Assembly: GCA_022496185.1 (NCBI GenBank)
Contig: WTXG01000004.1
Span: 868,001 to 932,000, forward strand
Reading direction: 5' to 3'
Length of the DNA stretch: 64,000 nt
Origin: Multifurca ochricompacta
Lineage: Eukaryota > Basidiomycota > Agaricomycetes > Russulales > Russulaceae
Both the position numbers and the translations under genes were made by a program. Shown piece after piece: positions 14,248-25,900 of this stretch; within the stretch, counting starts at the first letter, position 1; each line of letters opens with the position of its first letter. Below the pieces are notes generated by a model. The model saw only the letters and a program-made list of their open reading frames with translations, was not told the origin of the DNA and made no database searches.

Positions 14248-15806
14248 ATGCGTTTCTCTGCCGCTTTCGTCCTTGCTGTCATTCCTTTCCTCGTCGATGC
14301 TGCCCCTTCCCCGGCGGCGCCGCGCGACGGCCTTTCTATCCCTATAACGAAGCGTGCAGGATTCCGTAACGCCGAAGGAGTTGTCGATATTTCGAAGCTC
14401 CAATCGAGCCTCCGCCGCACTGTTGAGTGGGTGTCACCAGATTGCCTTACTGTAGTGTGCGGGTTTCTGATAACGAGGTCTTTGTAGGAAAATCTCACAT
14501 GGCTTTGAGGCCTTTGAGAGGAACACAGGTGCAGCTCATCCCCTCGCTTCTCAACTCAAGCGCTCGGTCAAGCGCGGCACCGGTGACCCACTCATTGATT
14601 ACAATGCTGATTGTGGTACGGAGATATCACCGTTGGCACTCCCGCCAAGAAGTACACTGGTGAGTTATCGTTTCTCGCCACGCGGCCCACCAAGTTGATT
14701 GAGCATTTCGCAGTGGATTTCGACACCGGTAGCAGTGACTTGTTCCTTCCCGCCTCTACTTGCGGTAGTACCTGCTCCGGACACACGCTGTACAATCCCA
14801 AGTCGAGCTCCACAGCGAAGGATCTGAAGAAGACTTTCTCCCTCTCATACGGTGATGGTTCTACGGTCAGCGGAGAGCAGTATGCAGATACTGTCACCCT
14901 TGCTGGCTATACGGTAAGTTTACACTGCGTGTTTGTGAATCAGGGTAGCTGACGGGTTCTTGTGCTTAGGCTACTCAACAGGCACTGGGCGCAGCCAAAA
15001 CTTATTCGACTGGCTTCCAGAGCAGCCAGTTCCCCGCGGACGGCCTGCTCGGCATGGGTTACCAATCCCTCTCGAGGTACAAGGCACCACCTGTCTTCCA
15101 ATCCCTTGTTGCACAGGGCAAGGTGTCTCAGTCGGTCTTCGGGTTTTACTTCGCCCAACAAAGCTCCGAACTCTACATTGGAGGAACCAACAGCAAGCAC
15201 TACTCTGGCTCTTTCACATACGTCCCTGTCACCACCCAGGTAAAGTCGCATACAGAAGTTTGGATGCTTAGTTCTGACAGTGGTGTTATCCAGGGTTACT
15301 GGCAGACGTCATTCGATAGTTTATCCGTCAACGGGCAGAACGCCCTTGGTTCCACCAGTGCGATTATCGACACTGGCACCACTCAGATCGTCGGTGATAC
15401 CAGCAGCGTGCAGGCTATCTATCAGAAAATCCCCGGCTCTGCAGACGCTGGACAGGGAACCTGGACAGTACGTACCCGTGGAGTTATTTTGACTAGCCCC
15501 TTAGCTGATATGCAACGGCGCCAGTTCCTTGCGACTTCAACACTCCGGTCTCCATCACCTTCGGTGGCAAGAAGTTCACTGTTAAACCCGAGACCTTCAA
15601 CCTGGTCCCGAGTCTTCTGGGTCTAGCACGTGCGTTGGTGGCATTGGCGCCTCCGACGGCCTTGGTGAGCTTCCTTTCTGATCTCTACACCGAAGAGGGT
15701 CTCATGGTCAACAGGCTTCTGGATTGTTGGCGATGTCTTCCTGCAAAATGTCTATACGGCGTTCGACCTTGGTCAAAACCGAGTCGGTTTCGCTTCGCTC
15801 GCGTAA
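14248..15806 (+). CDS. Secreted aspartic protease (pepsin family A1)
   Basis: Pepsin-like endopeptidase secreted by fungi. ATG 14248 opens a signal peptide (MRFSAAFVLAVIPFLVDA), then a propeptide containing KISHGFEAFERNTG and basic pairs (LKRSVKRG). The mature part starts at LWYGDITVGTPAKKY. The first catalytic site is VDFDTGSSDLFLP, the flap is SYGDGSTVSGEQYAD, and the second site is AIIDTGTTQIVG. The C-terminal landmark FWIVGDVFLQNVYTAFDL precedes TAA 15806. Introns fall at 14427-14487 and at five later places, between KKYT and VDFDTG, after LAGYT, after VPVTTQ, after GTWT and inside DGLG/FWIVG. Two sites (14610/14611 and about 15603) each need one extra base for the conserved frame, so the gene is either mis-assembled or inactive. 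Confidence 0.85.
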
Positions 15807-16622
15807 ACACACACATTAGCTTTCCTAGTTTATTTTATTAATTAACATCCCCCTCATCCCCCTCATTTCCGTTCTTTGTTTATCATTACCATCCCACTCT
15901 TTTTGCAAATACCCAGGCGTGCATTGGATTTATCTGTAAATTATGTAGCAGACATTTCAGGAATTGCATGTCGTCCTCTCGTTGACAGTGTATAAAGCTT
16001 CGTTTGTTTGCCTTCTACACTTAAAGGTTGCATCGCAATCATAAGGAACTTAAGTTTAGGAATGGGATTGCCTCGACATTCAGGGAGACAGTTCGTAGCC
16101 GAGAGATAGCCTTTAAGTGAAGGCGGACATTACTCTATTAATCGAACTGCATACAAGTTTGCAGTTATAGTGTATAAGGTGAGCTGTACGTCTGTAGTTC
16201 CAAATAAGCCTACTATGTATGATTGTTGTCGCCATCTACGTTGCCATCCACTACAACGGCTGGCTGATCCTTGCACTTGCACTTGCCATGGCGGTTGGCA
16301 AGGACTGACGGACTTTGGAGGTTCGGGCCTGGACCTGGAATAATTAAACTTTTAATGATTCTTCCCCCCACTCCATTGCCAGGTTACGATAAGCGCGTGT
16401 TGAATACGAACGAACCACACACAGGGCACACGTCCCTGGGCCATAATCCGTATCACACGCACTTGGTTTTTTTTCAGTCTCGGTCTCGGTCTCGGTCTCG
16501 CACCGTCTCAGTCAGCTGCCAGCCGCCAAAAACCAAAAATCAACACATTCAGCCATTCAAAAGAAGTTCGACCGTCGTCCCCTTTCTCAAGCTTTTACAA
16601 CATGCAGAACCCAACGAGATAT
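15807..16622. other. Convergent intergenic region
   Basis: Spacer between the 3' ends of the protease and COQ6 genes. It holds a (GTCTCG)n run near 16476-16500 and AT-rich 3'-UTR-like sequence near 15820-15850. No gene was seen. Confidence 0.6.
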
Positions 16623-18658
16623 TCATCCTCTTCGGTCCTCACCAGGTCCAGTCCCTGCCGCTCTTGCAACTTGTTGCAGCACGCCTCCCGCAATTGACTT
16701 TAAGCCACTGCCCACGACCTTGGCAAAGCGGGCCCCGTCGACGAGCGTCTCCACCCCACTGGTAACCGTGCCCCACAGGGAGCTTGGGCTAGAACGTGGG
16801 TTCGATTCCCCACCCGCGGCACCCACGATGCCCGCCTTGAGCGCCTCGAGTTCGTTGAGCACCTCGAGCCCAATGCTGCGCGCCGACACGACGGGCGGCG
16901 CCGTGCTCGCGTACAGTTTGTGCAATTTGTCGACTGCCGACATCATCTTGTGGTTCTCAAAGTAGCGTTCTCGGGCGTATGGGGCGAGTGTTGTGTGTGA
17001 ACCTGTGTGTGGTCCCAACAACAGCTTTCCGCATTAGCTCACAAGCGACGCCCGATGAGGGGAAGAGGAAAGTGTGGACGCACCGATGTCACTGCCATGC
17101 ATAACGGCGTTACCAACGCAACGCGCGAGCGACGCTGCATCTCCGAGTCCGAGATTGAGCCCTTGTCCTGCGAGTGGATGCACAATATGTGCTGCGTCGC
17201 CGATGAGTGCCGTTCGGGTTCCGATGTATGCCTCGGCGTGGCGGTAGCGTAGCGGGAAGGATGCTATGGTTCCTGGCTGGATCCTTGCGACTAGCGGCGG
17301 GACAGCGTCTATGCCTTGATCAGGGATACCCACATTGACGTCGTCGGGGTTGACGTTTGCGGATGCGTGAGCTGAATAAGGTGCGATAGCGTGGGCTTGT
17401 TCGCGGAAAGCTATTTCAGCGCGCAAATCGTCAGGCGAGAGTGATGGGTGCTCTAGTAAGCGCGTGTGGAGGTAGCGAACGGACAACTCGGGCAGGCGAA
17501 ACGCGGCGTTGATCATGCTTGCGAGGATTGCAGGGTCTGCTTTGGTGAGTACGGTGGCTAACGCTGGTGTCGTAGACCACACGAGTGAAGATGACGTTGG
17601 TGAGAGTGGGAGAAAGGCAATAGGACCTGTTGGAAGGAAGCGTTGGTAGGCGGTCGTGTTGGGCGAGAATGTCCGCGGAGGGTGAAGGAGAGTGGCCACA
17701 ATAGCGCGAGTGGGATAGTCCCAGCCATAGGTGTCAATTTTGGAATAGGTGCGGACTGGGGAGTTGATGCCATCGGCGCCAACCTACCATACTGCTTAGA
17801 TTATAACGGATCTCTAAAACGGTGCAGAAGCTAGAACGCACCAAGAGCCGAGCCCGCAAAACACCCCCGGTGGAAAGTTGGACCATTGGCCATCCTCCAC
17901 CTGGAATGTCATCGTTGAAAATGTTCTCTACCTTGGTGTTGTCAAGTAGAGTGACATTGGGTTGTTGGCTGAGATGCCGGAGAAGACCCCGCTGAAGATT
18001 CAGGGTCTCCGTCAGGCGGGCCATTTGGGTAGACCCAGGCCCCCTACCTACTCCAAGAGAGACCGCATTGAAATCTATTCGTGAGCCAGAGATACCATCC
18101 CAGACCTAGTGAACAGTGAAGGCAGGAAGCGATTGACGTATTACTATGACCATACCTGCATGTCTTCGACTGGACAAGTTCGCGCGGCATCAACGTACTG
18201 CCATGCATCAATCTCTAACATAATCAGTAATCGCAGTGGGTGCTGCGATAGTGCGTGCTACGCTACTCACGGTCAAGGAAGTCCAACGATGCATTTGTAA
18301 GAGAGACAACTCGATTAGAGAATGCATGCGGGGGCATGTCCCAGTCGTGAACTTTGCTCAAGTCGCCGCCTTCTACTAGAGTAACTTCCACGGAACCATG
18401 CAAGGCCTTATTCGCAGCTGAAAATGAATGAAAATGATGGACGTTTGGCCAGTATCAAGAATGCGCACTGAGAGCGCTGGCAAAAGCCAGCCCCGCTGGA
18501 CCACCTCCGACAATAACAATGTCACATTCTTTCTGACCCGCGCGCTCTGCCGCAGTGACATGATAAAGCCGCGTTAAAGCATGTGAAGACTGTCTGCTAA
18601 GAGATTGAGACCTGCGTAGTAAATATCGTGCACTTGAGTTTTGACCCCGCAACAGCAT
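16623..18658 (-). CDS. COQ6: Ubiquinone biosynthesis monooxygenase COQ6
   Basis: Flavin-dependent monooxygenase of the UbiH/COQ6 family, acting in mitochondria on the C5-hydroxylation (and C4-deamination) step of coenzyme Q synthesis. The N-terminus is a basic presequence (MLLRGQNSSARYLLRRSQ...). The FAD motif CDIVIVGGGPAGLAFASAL follows, then VTLVEGGDLSKVHDW, RVVSLTNASLDFL, the VGADG motif (VGADGINSPVRTYS) and the second FAD motif TALIGDAAHIVHPLAGQGLN. The C-terminal part is LAPYARERYFENHKMM and a helix near VGSGLKSIAGGVLQQVARAAG, ending at the stop at 16623. About six introns. The exon join near 17034 is uncertain; the frame there may also lack a base. It is divergent from SEC6, with a 239 bp shared promoter. 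Confidence 0.9.
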
Positions 18659-18897
18659 CTGGGGGTTACGGTTAAGATGATCTAGTTACGGTCCCGGAGC
18701 GCTGGTGTTCTTGTTCCGCTGCCCGTGCTCATTGTACCGTTCTCTCTCTCACACACACACACACACACACTCTCTCTCTCACCTCACACACACACACACA
18801 CACCACACACACCACACACACATAACAATCGAAATCGAAATATAATAATATTAATATTACACTTAGGGGGTCCCCTATCACGTTGCGTCGCACAGCC
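18659..18897. promoter_or_regulatory. Bidirectional COQ6/SEC6 promoter with dinucleotide repeats
   Basis: The 239 bp between the divergent COQ6 and SEC6 start codons holds (CT)n, (CA)n, (CT)n, then (CA)n runs with CACACACC variants (about 18740-18822), followed by the AT-rich TATAATAATATTAATATT (18840-18858), 40 bases before the SEC6 ATG. Poly(CA)/(CT) tracts exclude nucleosomes or form Z-DNA in other systems; whether they do so here is inference. Confidence 0.7.
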
Positions 18898-21299
18898 ATG
18901 GCCGCACCCACAGTTTCCGCAGCGCAGGCCATTGGCGAGTACCTCCAATCCCCTGACGATCTCATGAAAATTCCAGCCTTTCGCAAGAAGCTCGAGAAAG
19001 AGAAGGCATCCATTGACATACGACTTAAGAGCGGTGTAAAGGAACAGCTCAGTATAACGAGCGAGAGCCTCCGCAAGCTCTTTGGCACCAGAGACAATGT
19101 GCAGGCTGTGAGGGATGAGATGGTCACTATCGACCGCATGTGTAACGACCCTCAGAATGTGGTGTCGACGTTCGACCAAATTAGTCGGGTATCCTATTTC
19201 TGATTCGCCTTCTTTCCAACACATTGATCAGTCTGTAGGTATCCATAGTCCACAGAAATTTTGAACAGACAGAGGAGATGGTGAACAACCTCCTAGAGAT
19301 GAACTCACGGCTTGATGCCATCGAAGAGATGCTTGCCGGAGACCAGGATGACCTTCTTGGCTCTGCACCGAACCTTCTTCCCATACATCTCCAACTGACC
19401 CAACTTGAGAACTTTCGCAATGAAGCTATGCACCAAGCTAAAGGGGCAAGGGCAGAATCGCGCAACAATCTCACCCGCAGGTTTGCACGCCTCGCGGGTG
19501 TGATCGAGGCGTTTGACGAGTACATGATGGAACTCACGCAAAACATACTACCCTTGGCTCGTGCTGGCCATCCGGAAGTCATCGTTAAAATTATAAAAAT
19601 TGCAGAGATCGAGGGCAAGGAGGATGAAAAGGTAAGCTCATTGATCGCCTGCATCCTTCATACTCATTCTTTTGTGAAGGCGATTGCGATTCGTCTCGTC
19701 AAGAAAGCAGCCAAGCTAGATGCAGCTTCAAAATTCAGGTCTATGCAAGCTAACGCGCGGGTCATCAAACATTACCGCGCCAAAGTCATGAAGAAAATAG
19801 TCGACACAATAAAGGCCAAGTATGATGCCGCTTACATACGCGACGAGAGGGACCCGGTTGCCTTCCTTGAAAACCTTGGTTGGATATACCAAGACTTGAT
19901 TGTGATTGAGCGTGACGTGGTCGCATGCTTCCCCCCGGAGTGGGACATTCATTCGCACTTTGTGCGGGAGTACCACAAGGCACTTGACTCAACTATTCAG
20001 AGACTCGTGGCCTCGGAGCCGGATGCTACTGCGCTCCTCACGCTACATGCATGGCTAAAGGAGTACAAGAGCAGCATGAAAGAGCTCGAGATTCCGCCCG
20101 AATTACTCGAACCACCGCTCTTAGGTGGAAAAGAGCAGTCACTCATTGATGATTACCTCAAGTTGATTGTCAAAAAGCTCGACGAGTGGAGCGCCAACCT
20201 CATGAAAACGGAGGTGGCCGAGTTCAGCTCGCGCGCAGAGCCACCAGAGTTGGATGCAGATGAACAGTATGGGATGCAGGGCGCGGTGATTCTTTTCCAG
20301 ATGGTAAATCAACAGGTGGACGCGGCGATGGAAAGTGGGCAGGGCATGATTCTCGCGCGCGTCGTCTCGGAAGCGAATCGAGTCATGCGTAGCGTGCAGG
20401 ATCAGTGGACGCGTTTGATCGACGCCGAGTACAAGAAAACGACGGAGCGCCCCGACGAGGCCCCTGGTGGACTCGTCGAGTATGTGATCGCGCTGCAAAC
20501 GACCAGATCAAGTCGGCTGACTATGTCGAGGCTCTTTCTGCGCGCCTCGAGCCGCTCGTCTCGGAAAAGTACCGCGTGACGATCAACGAGAGGTTGAATG
20601 ACGCATTGATGGGTATCTTGACGTTGCGAAGAAGTGTACGCAGACCCTGATCGACATCATTTTCAATGACCTGCGACCGGCCACGAAGCAATTCTTCCAG
20701 GGCTCATGGTACGACGGGATCGTCGTGCAAGCTGTCGAGACGATACGCGACTACATGTTGGACTACCAGACCTACCTCAACACGTCATTGCTGGAGCTGC
20801 TTGTGGAAGACTTGCTCGATAGGTTCCTCGTCACATATTTAACTGCACTTGCGAATACGCAAAAGCTGCGTATGCCCGCCGCAGTGGAGCGGATCAAGGA
20901 CGACGTCGCAGAGGCTTTCAAGTTCTTTAGCACGCTAAAACCTGCCGCGGAGCTCGAGTCGTACTTTGAGATTGTAGAGATGGTGCTTGCGCTGCTCGAA
21001 GCCTCGAAGAGTTTGGCGTTCCTGTCGTTTTGGTCCTTCGCGAAGGTGCACGGGCCAAATTTAGCTTTCGTGGAAGGTTTGATGAAGGCGCGCGGTGATT
21101 TGGATCGTTCATCGGTCAATGAGGTGATGGATAGCATCAAGCGCAAGGTGAAGGAGGAGAACTTGACAGATCGTGAGTGTATCAGTTCGATAAGAGTTCA
21201 ATGTCCTTCTCACCCATTGGCACAGCACCTGAACCTACGATAATGAAGAAAATCACGATTGAGGGGACGTTCTCTAGGCTGTTGCGGACTGGAAAGTGA
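18898..21299 (+). CDS. SEC6: Exocyst complex subunit Sec6
   Basis: Subunit of the exocyst, which tethers secretory vesicles to the plasma membrane at hyphal tips and septa. ATG 18898 gives MAAPTVSAAQAIGEYLQSP, and the coiled-coil N-terminus follows (PAFRKKLEKEKASIDIRLKS). An intron in about 19190-19240 joins FDQISRV to VSIVHRNFEQTEEMV. A second intron, 19632-19679, is 48 nt, in frame and stop-free. The Sec6 core includes PEVIVKIIKIAEIEGKEDEK, AIAIRLVKKAAKLDAASKF and LIDIIFNDLRPATKQFFQGS. The last intron, 21173-21225, leads to TIMKKITIEGTFSRLLRTGK and TGA 21299. The frame needs one extra base at about 20494 and at about 20606. SEC6 is essential in yeast, so these are probably sequence errors. 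Confidence 0.9.
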
Positions 21300-21490
21300 T
21301 AGCATGTATGTATATGTATTATGTATTATACCCACACGCTAGCTATCTATATACGCGCTCCCCCGGGCCGCAGAGCCCAGTCCCTCTCCCCCCTCTCCCC
21401 CTCCCCCTCTTTCCCCTCTCTCATTTCTCATGACCAGAGCTTCCAACTGCTCTTATCACCGCCGCAGACTGGGTTGATCACTACCTCCCA

Positions 21491-22779
21491 TGCCACGAAG
21501 AGACAACGTTAACACTCCCTCATCTGCGCAAGCGCAACAAGATGCTATCTCAGAGGGTATCGAAAACTTTGAACTCCCTCGCGCGTTGGTGACGCGCATT
21601 GCGAAATCGGCCGTGCGTTTTCCCTCATGTCTCATGAATGCATAAGGCTAGAACATTGCCTTTTTTTTTCTGTTTTTCTTTTTTTTTTTTCAGATTCCGG
21701 ATAATGTGAAGTTACAGAAGGACACGGTGCTCTCGTTGGTAAAAGGCGCGACTGTGTTTATAAACTACCTTGGTGCGGTGTGATCTGTTCTATTCCCCAT
21801 CGTGCTTTCGCCAACCAACCAGCTACCACAGCTGCCACGTAGGTTCCTTCTCCGCTTTTAAAAAGCCCAGACGCCAAAAGATCTCTGATCAAACGAAACC
21901 TGATATAACCTAACGTACAATGTAGAGCGCACGAGGTCTCCACCTCTAAACAACATAAAAGCATATCCGCCTCCGACGTATTCAAGGCGCTCGAGCTCAT
22001 CGAGTTTGCAGACTTGGTCTCGCCACTCCAAGCGGAGCTACAAGGTACGCTCAAAAAGACCCCCAAAAAAATAAACAGGCTCGCTCTCGAATTTCTGGCG
22101 CCGTTACCTCTCTAACTCCGTATACGCTTGGTGTGACAGTCTATCGCGAGCATGCCAAAGGGAAGAAAGGTTCCTCTGCTGGAGGAGCATCTAGCAGTGC
22201 CCCACCAACTCGGAGTAGAAGCAGTGGCGGTACGCAGCGCGGGAAAGCTAAAGGACGTGCAACGGAGCGGCGGCGGCGGCGGCAGCAGCAGCAGCAGCAT
22301 CGGCATCGGCGGCGGTGGCGGCGGCAGCAGCAACAATATCAGCAGCAGTAGCAGAGTCGCATGTGTCCAGTCCTCTGCCAAATGCACTTGGCGCATTGTC
22401 ACTAGAACCGAGGCCCCAAGTGCGGACGCCACCCGGGGAGGTTCCAGATAGCGATGCGAGGTCATATGTTACGGCTGATGGAGAGGATGATGGCGATGGT
22501 GGAGGTGAGGTTGAAGTTGAAGTTGAAGTTGAGGTCGAGGGTGAGGGTGAGGGTGAGGGTGAGGACGAAGGCGAGGGAGAGGATGAAGAAGAAGAAGATC
22601 AGAGTGAGGCTGAGCCCGAACCTGAAGGTGAGGGTGAGGGTGAGGGTAAGGAGAATGAGGGAGAAGATGAGGATGAGGATGAGGATGAGGATGAAGATGA
22701 GGATGGGGATGGGGCGGATGAGGATGTTGACATGGACATGGACCGTAACTTGGGGGATGATGAGGATGAGATAGAGTGA
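21491..22779 (+). CDS. Dpb4/POLE3-like histone-fold protein
   Basis: Histone-fold subunit resembling Dpb4/POLE3 of DNA polymerase epsilon, shared in other eukaryotes with CHRAC-type remodelers. Exon 1 (MPRRDNVNTPSSAQ...NFELPRALVTRIAKSA) splices to IPDNVKLQKDTVLSLVKGA, then STSKQHKSISASDVFKAL and LIEFADLVSPLQAELQVYREH. This covers the whole fold in about 130 residues. Beyond it the reading frame enters CAG/CGG-repeat DNA (22260-22350). To reach the long acidic tail that ends at TGA 22779 (a run of Glu, Asp and Val-Glu repeats) either one base is missing or an intron lies in the repeat. Human POLE3 also ends in an acidic tail, which supports the join. It lies 190 bp downstream of SEC6. Confidence 0.78.
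22500..22735. repeat. Purine-rich GAGGTGA/GATGAG hexamer repeats
   Basis: Consecutive GAAGTT, GAGGGT and GATGAG/GATGAA units encode the Glu/Asp tail of the Dpb4-like protein. The strand is almost purely purine, a typical site of length variation. Confidence 0.8.
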
Positions 22780-22970
22780 CTTGATATGCACGTGCTCAAT
22801 TAAATAAATTTGATTTGAACTTGAAGCGGGTCCGTTTGTTCCTTGTTCTTGATATTAACTGACTCCTCTTGCTGCTGCTTCATCTTAAAAGGAGTCACCA
22901 AGGCGCGTGAAGAGGTGATTCATCTTTCTGACTTGTCGCCTGCATCTTCAATTTGTCCATCATTGTCCTT

Positions 22971-25900
22971 ATGATGGACCAAGTCGTCCTCAACACCGTC
23001 GACGCGTCCTTTCAAAAAGACACACCGTAAGTGCTTTTAAAATCGGCGTTGGCGTTGGCTTAAAATGTTGCACGCTTGACCTTTCGTTGGTTCAATCTAG
23101 TCTCTGGACACACCCTCTATTCATTCCATCCTATTTTGCCCTTGCTTCCATCGTCGTTCTCGTTCTCCAGGCCACCTTCTCGATTGGTCCACTGAAAAGG
23201 CTCCGTGCCCGGATTTTTCCCACTGTCGAGGAAGCGGGCGCCCCTGGCGAGACAAGGACGAGTAGCAATCGGACAAGTCTTGTCTCCGCTATCAGTGACC
23301 ATGTGGAACAATCAGGGGGATCAACCATCTTCCTTTTCCATATTTCGCGTCTTGTCTTCGTTCTCACACTCCTCGGACTCTCAATATTCGACTTCATTCA
23401 GGAAAAAGAGCAACAGCAACATACTGTCGATCCTGCCTTGAACTCACTGAGCAAGCATTGGGGTAAGAAGCACAAGAATAACATCACTATGGTGGTGATT
23501 TGTTCTCGAAACGCGAATGGCTTGATCTCATGTTTTGTTTAACTTATGTGAGTGACTTGATTAGATGCAAGCGCCCAACCCTCAATCGAGTCATAATAGT
23601 CATATGCGTCTTTCTTGGCTTTATTCACCGTTACCGCCCGGAGAACGCGCGCATCCGTCACATCACTCCACCTCTCCTCACTCCTCATCGCGACACTCTC
23701 AGTCTACGCGTATCGCGACGTTTGGCCATTACTTACCTTCACCTTGTCGCCTGCGGATGGTTCGGAAGGTGCCTTGCTCTGGGTCAAAATTGGCCTCCTC
23801 ACCCTCACTGCTGTCGTCATTCCTTTGATCATTCCACGCCAGTATGTTCCGCTTGATCCCAAGGTGAGAACATCATTCCTCTCTAGTCGCATTTTTTTCC
23901 CGCCCTAATTCCGGCTATAGGATCTTCAACAGTCCGTGAACCCTGAGCAGACAGCATCCCGTTTGTCCATGTTGACATACACCTTTATTGATCCTATCGT
24001 TTTTATGGCATATCGTGTCCCACATCTGTCGAATGACATGCTACCGCCGCTCGCGGACTATGACTATACCAAGAACCTCGTGAGGAGGAGCTTCAAAGTG
24101 GGTACACTTGGTTCCCTAGCGCGGCCTATACACTAACACGCTTTGCTAGCACTTGGATACATTTTCCGGCAGTCCCCGGAGGCACCTTTTCTGGGGTTTT
24201 ATGGCTGTCTTTAGTACGTCTCTTGTTTGGAGTCAATCGTTACTTCTCTTATACGCGCCCAGGGCGTGAATACATTCAACTGGTGATCCTCATCATCGTG
24301 AAAGTCATCTCGACGCTTTTGGCGCCCATTGGAATGAGACAGCTTTTGAGGTACGCCCTTTAATTAGTGGTCCCCACGACCTGTATTCGACGTTCGATAC
24401 GTTCTCCAGCTACCTTGAAACCCGTGGGGAAGGTGCCGTCGTTCGTCCGTGGGTTTGGGTCACATACCTCTTTTTGGGTCCTGCGATTGGCACTATTGCC
24501 TTCCAGTGGTATATTTTCATTAGCGTAAGTAAACGATACATGGCGTCATCACTCTGGGCTTCTCATCCACTCTTTCTTTTCCTCACTTCAGACAGGTACC
24601 GTCGTGCGCGTCACGGCCATCGTCACGCAACTTGTTTTTGAGCATGCTCTCCGCATTCGCGTCAAAGCGGAGGCCTCGTCGTCACCAGGAAATACCCCGT
24701 GGCCACTCCCGAGGGTCGCAGTGAAGCGACGACCCCTGACAACGGCTCAGTAGTCGATGTAGCAGTCGTCTCTGAAAGTGCAGGTGGGAGCGGTGAGGAG
24801 AGTGGGCAGTCAACTGCCGCGTCGAGCGTCAAGGGTAAGCAAAAAGACGAATCTGTCGCTTCCGAGAGCGGCAAGGATAGCGAGGAGCCGGGGGGGGCAG
24901 GTAATTTAGTGGGAAAGATGAACAATTTGGTTTCAACTGATCTGGAAAACCTTGTCGATGGGCGGGACTTCCTCCTCCTCGGTTTGTCATTTGCTGACAT
25001 GTCCCATCCCTGCAACTGTCTGACGAGTTGCTTCTCAGTTCTGTATCTTCCGTTCCAGGTGGTTCTATGCGTTTGGTTCTTGCACAACATTCTCGGTTGG
25101 AGTGCATTTGTTGGAATGTTGGTGATGGTCGCCCTCTTCCCAGTTCCCGGCGCCATCGCGAACAAAATCCAGAAGGTTCAGAAAGAAACAATGAAACGGG
25201 TGAGCATTAGCCTCTGACGTCATTGCATCGGCGTCAAATGTTGACTTCGTGGCAGACGGATGCGCGTGTGCAAACTGCTACTGAAAGTGAGGCGGTACAC
25301 ACGAGCGCATGCAGCAGATACTGAATACTCATGTCATAGCGATGAGTATTCTGCGCATGATCAAGTTATTTGGTTGGGAGCCAAAGATTGCTGCAAGGCT
25401 GGCTGAAAAGAGGGAGCAGGAGCTACAATTCATCAAGACACGTCAGATTCTGAACCTCATCAACGGAAACATCAAGTGGGTGTACTTTCCATGGACTGTA
25501 ACCCTTCTGACCTTGTTATCAAGCTTTGTCATACCTGTCATTACAGTGCGTTAAATCGTTAACATTTGCCTCCTGCTAATCTCATACTGACCAACACTCT
25601 CCGAAGATGGTTGTCACTTATGTCACTTATGTGGGTACACTTGACTTGTTCTGTCCCGATGCTTAAAAATTCATAGATTGTGATCATGAGGAAAGCGCTT
25701 ACCCGTAGGTACCTTGACCATCCAGATGTGGCCGGACTGACTTTGCTTGTAGCATCGGTCGTGTTTTCATCGATGGCTGGTCAGTTCTGAATCGCTTCCT
25801 ATGACGTGGATAGCGATGAAATTTGTATTCAGTGTTCGATCTTCTCCGCGACCAGCTTCACAGTATCTTCTGGATGATCCCCTTGTTTACTCAAGCAAAG

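Noticed and set aside
16798..16812. tRNA B-box-like word GGGTTCGATTCCCC
   Set aside because: It lies inside the COQ6 coding frame (GGESNPRSS), with no A box or cloverleaf around it.
22454..22799. Basic or hydrophobic frames over the purine repeat
   Set aside because: They are other-frame readings of the GAGGAT-type repeat that encodes the acidic tail.
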